In this document: in pieces, positions 19,470 to 27,760 of the stretch | Layout of the letters: every line of letters starts with the position of its first letter | Position numbering within the stretch: position 1 is the stretch's first letter | Assembly: GCA_964612085.1 (NCBI GenBank) | Contig: CAZTCJ010000013.1 | Coordinates: forward strand, 1 to 61,879 | DNA: 61,879 nt | Direction of reading: 5' to 3' | Source: CAZTCJ01 sp964612085 | GTDB lineage: Bacteria > Pseudomonadota > Alphaproteobacteria > JAJFIK01 | Notes under the pieces: model-generated | What the model was told of the DNA's origin: nothing | Database searches by the model: none | What the model saw: the letters and a program-made list of their open reading frames with translations, nothing else | Made by a program: the position numbers and the translations under genes

Positions 19470-22400
19470 TCACCGTTCTGGGTTTGACAAACGTTCCCCG
19501 GTTTGCGCGGAGAACAGCAAAACGCCGCTCATGATGTCCTCGTGCATATGATCGCGCACTTCCAGACGGAACGGCTTGACCGGCTGGGCGTGGATGATCC
19601 GCGCCTGAACCGTATCGTGGGTGATCTTGAGCGCGATGGCGTGTCCCCGGTAGAAAATCGTGAAGGACAAGGACGATAAGGCTTCCGGCAGGCAGGGATT
19701 GATCCGGATGGTATCGTCGCGCAGCTCGATGCCCGCATAACAGCGCTGAATGAGATCCACCGAGCCTGCCATGGCGCCCAGATGGATGCCTTCCGGCGTC
19801 GTGCCGCCCTGGATATCCTCCACATCGCTCATCAGCGCTTCCATGAAGAAATCCCAGGAACGCGGACGGTCGGAACGCGACAGAACCCAGGCATGGACCA
19901 GACGGCTCAGGGTCGAGCCATGGGAGGTCCGGTTATAATAATATTCAATAGTCTGAGGAATGCTGTCGGGCGCCCAATCGACCTTCAGGCGGTCGAACAC
20001 CTCTTTCAGCTCCTCCGCCGACAGAAGGAAGAAGAGCATCAGCACATCGGCCTGTTTCGAGGCCTTATAATGGTTGGGTGAATCGCCCTCGGCTTCCAAA
20101 ACCCGGTCGAGCCGTTGGATGTCGCCATATTTGGCGCGGTAACCGTCCCAGTCGAACTCGGCGAGATCTTCATAGCCCTCGAACTGGGACAGAATGCCGT
20201 CGCCATGGGTGACGATGCGCATGTTACGGCTGACCTCATCCCACAGTTTGAGTTCGTCGGGCCCGATGCCCAACCGCCCGAGCAGCGCTTCGCGGTCCCG
20301 CATGGGAAGATGGTCGAGCATGTCGAAGGTCCGCATGAGCGTCCACACGGCCATGACATTCGTGTAGGTATTGTTGTTGAGGCCCGGCTCGTCCGACTCC
20401 GGATAGCCGTCGTGATATTCGTCCGGCCCCATGACATTCAGGATCTCATAGCGCTGAAGATCGGGATTGTAAGTGGCCAGGTTCGCCCAGAACCGGGCGA
20501 TTTCCAGCATCATTTCCGCGCCATGGAAGCGGATGAACTCCAGATCGCCCGTCGCCTGGAAATAGTGCCAGATATTGTACGCGATCGCCGCGTTGACATG
20601 GCGTTGCAACTGGCTGTTGTCGGGCACCCAGCGGCCGGATTTCGGATTGAGATGGATCTTCTGGCTTTCCTCCCGGCCATCGCTGCCGCTTTGCCAGGGA
20701 TACATGGCCCCTTTATGCCCTGCTTCCCGCGCCAGTTCGCGCGCCGCATCGAGACGGCGCTCCCGGTAGCGCAAAAGCGAGCGCGTCACTTCCGGCATGC
20801 GCATGTTCAGGGTCGGGAAGATAAACAGCTCGTCCCAGAAGATATGGCCGCGATAGGCCTCGCCATGGAGCCCGCGCGCCGGCGCGCCGGCATCGAGATC
20901 GATGGTGTTGAGAGAAAGCGTCTGCAGCATCTGGAAGATATGCAGCCTGAGCACGCGCTGGGCCTTGCCGTCCATGGACGGGTCCGCCATATCCAGATCG
21001 ATATCGAACAGATCCCATAGCTCGCTCCAGGCCTGCGCGTGGCTTCTGAGAAGCTCCGAGAACGGACCGGCCTTGGCCACCGCCTCGCGGGCGGCGAGAC
21101 CTGGTTCCGAGATCGCCCGGTCGCGGGAGGTATACATGGCCACGACCTTCTCGACACGGACCGACGAGCCCGCCAGGACATCGAGGGATATATCCTCCCG
21201 GACATATTGCTCTTCCGTATAAGGCTCGCGTGTCGCGGCGGCGGCCATGAAGCCCTTGAAGACCTGGGTCCTGGCGGCCTGCGCCACCTCGATGCGCGAC
21301 TGGTTGGTGCGCACCTGGAGGGACAGAATGCCGCCTTCCTCCACGGTCTGGCCGACCGGTTCCAGATGCCGGGTTTTCAGGTCGCGGTAACGGTCCACGC
21401 CCTTGTTCTCGACCGTGCCGTCGAGGGCGCTGCGGATTTCGACCCTGCCGGACCAGTCCTCCGGCAGAATGGTCACCTCGATGGCGGCCAGATGGGGCTG
21501 GCCCATATGGACGATCCGCCGCTCGCGCAGCCGGGTCGTCCGCGAGTCCGCGTCCCGGAAGCGCACATCCCGGATCAAAATGCCCGAACGCAGGTCCAGT
21601 TCCTGATAGAACGACAAAAGCGTGACCTTGGACAGGTCGAGCCAGTCGCCGTCGCCGAAGCGGAAATTCAGACACAGCCAGTTCGGCATATTGACCAAGT
21701 CTTCATTCTCGATGTCCTGGCCCGATTTCTCCGAGACCAGACGATTGAAGCCGCCTGCGACATAGGTCCCCGGATAATGGGTGGCATCGGCCTGGGCTTC
21801 CGCGAAGGCCGCGCGCGATCCGAAATAGCCGTTGCCCAGCGCCAGCACCGCTTCCCGCAACTGCTGGCTACCAGGATCGAAATGATCGTAGGAGATCGTC
21901 CACTCGTCCCGGTGCAGCGTTTCATCGATCTCGGCGGTAAGACATTCCAGGAAGATCCGCACATCGTCCGTGTTCCGAACCCGGAAGGTCGCCGTTGTCG
22001 GCTGCGGCTCCTCGCTGACAAGAATGCCGATCCCGCGGCCGCGCAGGGTATTGAACGCATCCTGATCGGTGACGTCGTCCCCCAGATAAAAGGTCAGCAC
22101 ATCCGGACCGTCGAGGCCCAAAGTCTCCATCAGGTAAGCAACGGCCTTGCCCTTGTGCCAGTCGATGACCGGGCGCAGCTCGAAAACCTTTTTACCGCCG
22201 GTCTTGCGCAGCTCCGGATAGCGCGCGGCGACCTCATCGACGGCCTTTTCGACCGCCGGGAAATCCGCCTCGGCCACCAGCCGGAAATGCACGGCGATGG
22301 CAAAGGATTTGTCTTCCACCAAAACGCCGGGGATGGAGCCGATCTCCTGTTTGAGATAGGCGGCCGCTTCGCCGATCAGCGGACGGATCCGCGCCCCGTC

Positions 22401-23492
22401 TTCCTGCACGAAGCTGAGGCCGCCCGGCCCTTCAATATCGAAGCCATGGCTGCCCGCATAGACAACGTTCTCCAGGCCAACAAAAGCCCGCACTTCCTCT
22501 TTCGCCCGTCCACTGATGAACGCCACGGACGCCACTTCGGTGAGGGCTTCGATGGCCGTCCGGGCCGCATCGGACAGGACCGCATCCTGGGGCCGGTCGA
22601 CGATGGGCGTCACCGTGCCGTCATAATCCAGAAACACGGCGATCCTTTTGCCGTGCATGGCGGCGGAGATGGCATTCATGGATTTGAGCGCCAAGGGCGG
22701 ACCGCCGCCGGGCAACAGTTCGCTCAGATCGGCGACGACAATATCCGCGCCCGCCTCGATCAGCGCCTGGGCGTGCCCGCTCCGGTCCACCCCGATCACC
22801 AGGGCGAAGCCGCCGTCCTTGCCGGCAACGACGCCGGAGACCGCATCCTCGATGACGGCGGCCCGGGCAGGCGTCACGCCGATCCTGTGGGCCGCCTCCA
22901 CGAACACATCGGGCTGTGGCTTGCCGTGCAGGCCGAGGGCGGCGAGATCGTTGCCATCGACCGTCACGTCGAACAAGTCCCCGATCCCGGCGGCGGCCAG
23001 AATGTCGGGGGTGTTCTTGCTGGAGGAGATGACGGCGAGCTTGAGCCCCCGATGGCGAGCCAGCTCGATCAGTTCCAGGGAACTGGGGAAGACTTCCACG
23101 CCCTCGGTGCGCATGGCGTCGTGAAAATAGACATCCTTGAGGGCGGCCAGGCCGTGGAGCGTGTAGGTCTCCGGGCCGTCTGCGGGGCTGCCTTCCGGAA
23201 TCCGGAGGCCCCTGGCGTCCAGGAACGCCTTCAGCCCCTGTAGACGCGGTTTGCCGTCGACAAACGTACGGTAGTCGTCGTCCTCGTCGAACGGGCGGAA
23301 GGTCCCGCCCCGCGCTTCCCGCTCCAGGACGTCATCGAACAGCCGCTTCCAGGCGGCGGCATGGAGCACGTCGGTGCGGGTGATGACACCGTCAAGATCC
23401 AAGAGCAGCGCATCGACAGCTGCAAAGGGAGCAACTGCTCCGCCTTCGGACAGGATGGGCGTCACGGCACTGCCGGTAAGCTGATCGGCCAC
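19470..23492 (-). CDS. Three-enzyme fusion: beta-phosphoglucomutase-like HAD, trehalose-6-phosphate phosphatase, GH65 phosphorylase
   Basis: This 1340-residue protein has three catalytic domains. Residues ~25-270 form a beta-phosphoglucomutase-like HAD domain: LDLDGV with Asp32/Asp34, GKPQPD, and VIEDAVSG. Residues ~285-520 form an OtsB domain: LDYDGT, FISGR, and the motif YLGDDVTDQDAF. Residues ~530-1335 form GH65, with the catalytic acid Glu1025 in MGPDEYHD and the phosphate-site motifs KQADV and SHGSTLS. Those motifs mark a phosphorylase, not a hydrolase. The order and length match mycobacterial OtsB1 (Rv2006 type). The GTG at 23492 is preferred because GGGAG lies six bases upstream. The longer frame runs into tRNA-Arg and is an artefact. 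Confidence 0.93.
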   Translation of the reverse strand: MADQLTGSAVTPILSEGGAVAPFAAVDALLLDLDGVITRTDVLHAAAWKRLFDDVLEREARGGTFRPFDEDDDYRTFVDGKPRLQGLKAFLDARGLRIPEGSPADGPETYTLHGLAALKDVYFHDAMRTEGVEVFPSSLELIELARHRGLKLAVISSSKNTPDILAAAGIGDLFDVTVDGNDLAALGLHGKPQPDVFVEAAHRIGVTPARAAVIEDAVSGVVAGKDGGFALVIGVDRSGHAQALIEAGADIVVADLSELLPGGGPPLALKSMNAISAAMHGKRIAVFLDYDGTVTPIVDRPQDAVLSDAARTAIEALTEVASVAFISGRAKEEVRAFVGLENVVYAGSHGFDIEGPGGLSFVQEDGARIRPLIGEAAAYLKQEIGSIPGVLVEDKSFAIAVHFRLVAEADFPAVEKAVDEVAARYPELRKTGGKKVFELRPVIDWHKGKAVAYLMETLGLDGPDVLTFYLGDDVTDQDAFNTLRGRGIGILVSEEPQPTTATFRVRNTDDVRIFLECLTAEIDETLHRDEWTISYDHFDPGSQQLREAVLALGNGYFGSRAAFAEAQADATHYPGTYVAGGFNRLVSEKSGQDIENEDLVNMPNWLCLNFRFGDGDWLDLSKVTLLSFYQELDLRSGILIRDVRFRDADSRTTRLRERRIVHMGQPHLAAIEVTILPEDWSGRVEIRSALDGTVENKGVDRYRDLKTRHLEPVGQTVEEGGILSLQVRTNQSRIEVAQAARTQVFKGFMAAAATREPYTEEQYVREDISLDVLAGSSVRVEKVVAMYTSRDRAISEPGLAAREAVAKAGPFSELLRSHAQAWSELWDLFDIDLDMADPSMDGKAQRVLRLHIFQMLQTLSLNTIDLDAGAPARGLHGEAYRGHIFWDELFIFPTLNMRMPEVTRSLLRYRERRLDAARELAREAGHKGAMYPWQSGSDGREESQKIHLNPKSGRWVPDNSQLQRHVNAAIAYNIWHYFQATGDLEFIRFHGAEMMLEIARFWANLATYNPDLQRYEILNVMGPDEYHDGYPESDEPGLNNNTYTNVMAVWTLMRTFDMLDHLPMRDREALLGRLGIGPDELKLWDEVSRNMRIVTHGDGILSQFEGYEDLAEFDWDGYRAKYGDIQRLDRVLEAEGDSPNHYKASKQADVLMLFFLLSAEELKEVFDRLKVDWAPDSIPQTIEYYYNRTSHGSTLSRLVHAWVLSRSDRPRSWDFFMEALMSDVEDIQGGTTPEGIHLGAMAGSVDLIQRCYAGIELRDDTIRINPCLPEALSSLSFTIFYRGHAIALKITHDTVQARIIHAQPVKPFRLEVRDHMHEDIMSGVLLFSAQTGERLSNPER

Positions 23493-23570
23493 GGGGCGCT
23501 CCCCTTCATGCTTGGAATGATGCTGGAATGACGTCGTCCAAAAATCTGAAACCAAAATATCGGACCGGTA

Positions 23571-23647
23571 TGGCGACCCCGGCAGGACTCGAACCTGCAA
23601 CCGTCCGCTTAGAAGGCGGATGCTCTATCCGGTTGAGCTACGGGGCC
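23571..23647 (-). tRNA. tRNA-Arg (anticodon TCT)
   Basis: A 77-nt cloverleaf on the minus strand. The acceptor stem is GGCCCCG/CGGGGTC with one G-U pair. The anticodon stem-loop is TCCGC-CTTCTAA-GCGGA, giving anticodon TCT. The T arm contains GGTTCGAGTCC. The terminal CCA is encoded (23571-23573). It lies 79 bp upstream of the trehalose fusion gene. Confidence 0.97.
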
Positions 23648-23667
23648 GTCCTACGGGGCACCTATGG

Positions 23668-23973
23668 TCAATGGGTCCAAGGTTCCACCCGTTCGTAGTC
23701 GAAATTATCCGCATAGGCCTGGGGCCGGACCTCCCGTTCCTTGGCCTCCACCACCTGATGCGGAATATTGTTTCGCTGGGCGTAGGCGATCGCTTCTTGT
23801 TTGGTATCGAAATAAAGCCTGACTTGAGATTCCGTTTCACCGGAGCTGGTCCAGCCCATCAGGGGGTCGATTTCCCGGGCCTCTTCCCGTTCGAACTCAA
23901 GCACCCAGCGCTTGGTATTGCGGCGGCCGGATTGCATGGCCGTCTTCGCGGGCTTGTAGATCTGGGCCAGCAT
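23668..23973 (-). CDS. NADH dehydrogenase (complex I) NDUFS4-like accessory subunit
   Basis: This 101-residue protein matches the ETC complex I subunit family (bacterial homologue of the mitochondrial 18-kDa NDUFS4 subunit). Diagnostic stretches are IYKPAKTAMQSGRRNTKRWVLEFE, the core PLMGWTSSGET, and the ending YADNFDY.R.EPWTH. It attaches to the peripheral arm of complex I near the NADH module. In bacteria it is largely confined to alphaproteobacteria, which supports the taxonomic call. Start 23973 is preceded by GGAGA at good spacing. It lies 20 bp upstream of tRNA-Arg. Confidence 0.92.
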   Translation of the reverse strand: MLAQIYKPAKTAMQSGRRNTKRWVLEFEREEAREIDPLMGWTSSGETESQVRLYFDTKQEAIAYAQRNNIPHQVVEAKEREVRPQAYADNFDYERVEPWTH

Positions 23974-24060
23974 GGGCGGTCTCCATTTGCGTATGGCATC
24001 GGCCTTCACCTATAGACCGATAGGCTGTTTCCCGCCAGACGGCGCGGACAGAAAATACCC

Positions 24061-24119
24061 GTTGCCCATCCGGCACGGATCGTGAATGTGGTTGCCAAAT
24101 CGGCACGGACCGCGTGCCG
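24061..24119. repeat. Imperfect 30-bp direct repeat plus dyad before the GH46-like gene
   Basis: GTTGCC followed by a 6-base variable part and GCACGGA occurs at 24061 and again at 24091, a 30-bp period. Within the second unit CGGCACG (24101-24107) pairs with CGTGCCG (24113-24119). It lies in the divergent promoter region between the complex I subunit and the GH46-like gene, so it may be an operator. Confidence 0.45.
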
Positions 24120-24167
24120 GGCTCGCCAGGGCCGGTGCTCGTGGCGCGGGATGAAGAAGATCATACA

Positions 24168-25133
24168 ATGACTATCCAATCCCCTATCGCGAAGACCATG
24201 ACGCCGCAGCAGGCCCGCACGGTCGCAGCCCTTCTGGATGCCCTGGAAAACGGCTCGGTGTTCAGCACCTATGCCCGTGTCGCCGCCGTACCGGGGGAAA
24301 AGGGCGCGCTGAGCTACGGGCGGGTCAGCGCCACGCTCGCGAACGGGGATCTGACAAATCTCATTGCCCGCTATACGAGCGAAACGGGCGCCCTTCTGGC
24401 CAAGCCCCTCTCCCTCCTGGCGCCGACCCTGCGCGACCGGAACGTGGCGCTCCATGCCGATCTGTACTTTCACAACCTGCTGAGGGCGGCGGCCGACGAT
24501 CCGCTCATGCGTGACATTCAGGACCGCATGTTCGACGAGCGCTTCGTGGAACCGGCCTTGCGCATCGCGCGGCGCACGCGCATTCAGACGCCGCTCGGCC
24601 TTGCCATCCTGATCGACTCCAAAATGCAGAGCGGCTGGGAAACCATCAGCCGTCGGATCAACAAGAAGAACGGCAAGGCGCCCGAGATGGGCGAGACCAA
24701 GTGGCTGAAATTATATGTGGACGAACGGTTCCGCTGGCTCACCACCCACCGCACCAAAGCGAAACGCGAAGCGGGCTGGCGGGCCGGCGTGTTCCAGGAT
24801 CTGATCCGCCTGGGCAATTGGGACCTGCGCCTGCCCATCGTCATCCGGGGCGAGGAAATCGACGCGGACCGGCTCGACGCGGCGCCGGACGGCACTTATG
24901 ACGGGCCGAGCCCCCGCGCCCGGGTGATCGGCCTGACGAGACCGCTGACGCGCGGCCGGGACGTACGCCTGCTGCAACTGGCCCTTTCGGGCCTGACCGT
25001 CGGACGCGGCGTGAAAGCGGACGGTATTTACGGTCCGCTCACGGCGGAAGCCATCCGCAGCCTGCAGGATACGCTGGGCTTCACGCCCACGGGCACGGTC
25101 GAGGCGCGTGACTTCGACATGCTCAAAATGTGA
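24168..25133 (+). CDS. GH46-like (chitosanase/lysozyme fold) protein with peptidoglycan-binding domain
   Basis: This 321-residue protein has an N-terminal domain resembling family 46 chitosanases. It has a TPQQARTVAALLDALENGS opening and then GALSYGRVSATLANGDLTNLI, where chitosanases carry the GxSYGxxQ-like strand. The later stretch LAILIDSKMQSGW also fits. A C-terminal PG_binding_1 domain spans about residues 265-320 (GRDVRLLQLALSGLTV... ADGIYGPLTAEAIRSLQ). No signal peptide is visible from the ATG at 24168, which is odd for a wall-active enzyme. The catalytic acid pair is not certain. Glycan cleavage is inferred. Confidence 0.7.
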   Translation: MTIQSPIAKTMTPQQARTVAALLDALENGSVFSTYARVAAVPGEKGALSYGRVSATLANGDLTNLIARYTSETGALLAKPLSLLAPTLRDRNVALHADLYFHNLLRAAADDPLMRDIQDRMFDERFVEPALRIARRTRIQTPLGLAILIDSKMQSGWETISRRINKKNGKAPEMGETKWLKLYVDERFRWLTTHRTKAKREAGWRAGVFQDLIRLGNWDLRLPIVIRGEEIDADRLDAAPDGTYDGPSPRARVIGLTRPLTRGRDVRLLQLALSGLTVGRGVKADGIYGPLTAEAIRSLQDTLGFTPTGTVEARDFDMLKM

Positions 25134-25142
25134 CCGGCACAC

Positions 25143-26321
25143 TTAAAGCCGATCGTCGTCATCCTCATTGTCGGGGCCCGCAAACTCGTCTTCATCGGAC
25201 CGGCCGGACCGGCCGCCCCCGCTTCGTCCGGGCGTCGGCTGCGGCACCCTGGGGGCGGCGAAACGCTGCAAGGCCGGGTACTGACCGATCACTTCGCTCA
25301 ACTGTTCGAAGCGGGAGACCAGATCCATGTGGCGCAGCAGAATTTCCTGCGACGCATCATAAGTCGCTGCCTCGAGCGTATAGTCATCAAGGCGCGGCGT
25401 TCGTGCTGCCTGATTGACGCGATACTGTTTCAGATCCAGCACTTCCCGGATCACGGATTCGATTTCCTTGCCGATCGACCGTGCCACGAAGAACGGGATA
25501 TAGGCGGTGATCACGGCCGCGACGGCCACCAGCGTCAACTCCCAATTGCGCACCATGGGTCCGAGAAATTTGGCGGCCGACGTCAACTCGTTCCCCAAGC
25601 TCTGGAAGCTGGCGCCCAGATAAAACGCAAGCGCGATGATGAAAATCAGTAGGGGGAGAACAAAAGCGATAATGTACCAAAGCGGCAAATCATCTTCGAG
25701 ATCGATATCGAACAACAACCGGCGCAGCCGGACACGCCGCCATATCATGAAGCCGCGCATTCTGACTTGTAAGAGATCATAAAGAGCGACACAGGACTCC
25801 TTCGCCCGGTCATTGTTCAAGGCGGCAGCGCTGCCAACGCTGGTGATGTGCAGATCGGACAGCTTGGGACTGACCAGCAACTTCATGGCGTTCCTGAGAT
25901 TGGTAAAATCCTGTTGCAGGTGGTCCCTCCGCCTGAGCTGGAACAAGAGTGCGGTGAGAAGCTGCGGCACGAACACAGCGGCAAGGAACATGGAAAAGGG
26001 CACGTCCAGATAAGGGCATACGATGATCAGAAAGATCGCCCAGACGATGGAAAACAAAACGACCTGGGTCGCCGTTTTATAAAAGCTCAGAATGCGGTCG
26101 TAGAACGGATCCACCAGCTTTTTGATGTCGGTGTAGAAAGCCTGCGCTTCTCCATCGACACGGCGCTGCACCAGTTGAGGATCGTAGGTATCGATGATCT
26201 CTTCGATGTTATCGATCGTCGCCCGGGCAATTTTGCTTTGAGTACGCTCGATTCTCAAACCTTCAGGCGTAATCGTGCCGGCATTGTCTGCGCCGTCACC
26301 ATTCTCCGTTTCGTCGCTCAT
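25143..26321 (-). CDS. Unrecognised polytopic membrane protein
   Basis: This 392-residue protein is not recognised. It has an acidic N-terminus and a cytoplasmic stretch to about residue 85. A first pair of membrane segments spans ~88-130, followed by a basic loop (RRRDHLQQDFTNLRNAMK). A second group spans ~215-295, then a long C-terminal soluble part that ends in a Gly/Arg/Asp-rich low-complexity tail. No catalytic motif is visible. It converges with the GH46-like gene (9 bp between stops). Confidence 0.7.
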   Translation of the reverse strand: MSDETENGDGADNAGTITPEGLRIERTQSKIARATIDNIEEIIDTYDPQLVQRRVDGEAQAFYTDIKKLVDPFYDRILSFYKTATQVVLFSIVWAIFLIIVCPYLDVPFSMFLAAVFVPQLLTALLFQLRRRDHLQQDFTNLRNAMKLLVSPKLSDLHITSVGSAAALNNDRAKESCVALYDLLQVRMRGFMIWRRVRLRRLLFDIDLEDDLPLWYIIAFVLPLLIFIIALAFYLGASFQSLGNELTSAAKFLGPMVRNWELTLVAVAAVITAYIPFFVARSIGKEIESVIREVLDLKQYRVNQAARTPRLDDYTLEAATYDASQEILLRHMDLVSRFEQLSEVIGQYPALQRFAAPRVPQPTPGRSGGGRSGRSDEDEFAGPDNEDDDDRL

Positions 26322-26509
26322 GCCTCACGCCCCTCTCTGCTGCCCGAGGCGGCAGCGTCAACATCCCCATATTCCGCGCATACCGTCAGCGGCCCTTCCC
26401 CATGCGCGATCGTCACTCCCTTAAAAATCGCACAAAGCGGGGGCTTGCAGCAAGCCGCCTGATCCGGCAGCCCGGTTTCGAGACCAGGGGATCAAGACGG
26501 GCGGATGGT

Positions 26510-27548
26510 TCAACTATTGGCGGCGACGGAAAACAGCGAGACCGGTTTCGACTTGCCACGCAGGACTGCCGGGCCAAGGCTCTGCACTTGAATGGTGCTG
26601 GGCACGTGCAGACGGTCGATGACATCGGCCGAGGCCAGAATGTCGTGATCGACCTCCCGGGCATAGGCCTGGATGCGCGAAGCGGTGTTGAGCACATCGC
26701 CCAGATAGACGATTTCCCGCTTGGCCGCGCCCATCTCGCCGGTCACCGCAACCCCCATGTGAAGGGCGGCGCGCAGGCGCGGGCAAATGCCGAATTCCTT
26801 TTCGAAATATCCGCACGCCCTTTGCAGAGCCTGGTGGGCCTCGATGATCGCATGGAGGCAATGGGGCCCCTTCGAGCCCGTCCGCTTCCGGCCACTGAAC
26901 GATCATCTCATCGCCCACATAATCGTAGATCCGGCCGCGATGGTCGATGATGGGTGGGCTGACCACTTGAAAAAACCGGTTCAGGAGTCGGTGAAAGCGC
27001 AGATTGCCCAGCCGCTCGGCGGCAGCCGTCGAGTCCGCCAGATCGAGAAAGAGAAAAATGCGCGTTTCCTCCCTGGGCGTATGATAGCGCCCGGTCAGGA
27101 AATTCACCAAGACGCCGGGGCCCAGCAGATCGTTCAGCGACAGGACCACATTCACCACGCTGGAGGCGATCAGTGCCGAGATCAGCCCGTGCATATTCGT
27201 CGCCGACACGATGAAGGCCTCAAGGGTCCAGGGCTCATCCATATGGCCCAGGGGAAAAGCAAGCCCCACAAGGCCGAGCCCGATCATGGTCAAGAGGATC
27301 CAGGCGATCACTTTCAGGCCCAGATAGATCGGCAGCGGCCGGCGCAGCAGCCACTCGCCCCGGCGCGCCCGCACATAGAAGAATTCGAAGGACAGCAGCA
27401 ACAGGCCGATGACGGCGCCGAACGCCGCGCCGTTGAGCATTTCCGAGAAATCGCCGACGACCCAGCGGGAATAGAGCACGCCGATGGCGGCGGTGACGCC
27501 CATGCCTCTGATCAAAGCCACGGCTCTGCGCCGCCAGTGCCGTTCCAT
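26510..27548 (-). pseudogene. Membrane-bound class III adenylate/guanylate cyclase, interrupted by a +1 frameshift
   Basis: The N-terminal ~170 residues hold about four membrane helices. The cyclase domain then starts with IFLFLDLADST, where Asp binds the metal, and continues through YDYVGDEMIVQWPEADG. Around 26863-26870 (GGGGCCCC) the frame is lost. The other frame continues perfectly with HCLHAIIEAHQALQRACGYF, then RAALHMGVAVTGEMG, VYLGDVLNTASRI and a stop at 26510. Removing one base in that run rejoins the domain. The ATG at 27548 has AAGGGAG six bases upstream. It may be a pseudogene, a real phase variant or an assembly error. If intact it would make cAMP or cGMP at the membrane. Confidence 0.85.
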
Positions 27549-27760
27549 CGCCATCTCCCTTGTGGGCCGGTCCTGGCTGGCCGGCCCCGATTGATGCCAC
27601 GGCTTGCGTCGTCACGCCATGATAACCCGGCGTGGTTGTGCGTCAGACACAGATCGGCGGCCGTCTCTGTGCAAAGCTTGAGAACGCTGGCCCGACGGGA
27701 TCCGTCCCTCTAAAGTGACGGCACGTTCACGATCACCGATCAAGCCCAAGGAGCCTGCCT

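Noticed and set aside
21039..23243. A 734-codon open frame on the plus strand
   Set aside because: It is antisense to the trehalose fusion gene, whose catalytic motifs are clear on the other strand.
23493..23600. N-terminal extension of the trehalose fusion protein
   Set aside because: This part of the frame runs into tRNA-Arg, and its first residues are read from the tRNA. The GTG at 23492 has a proper ribosome-binding site.
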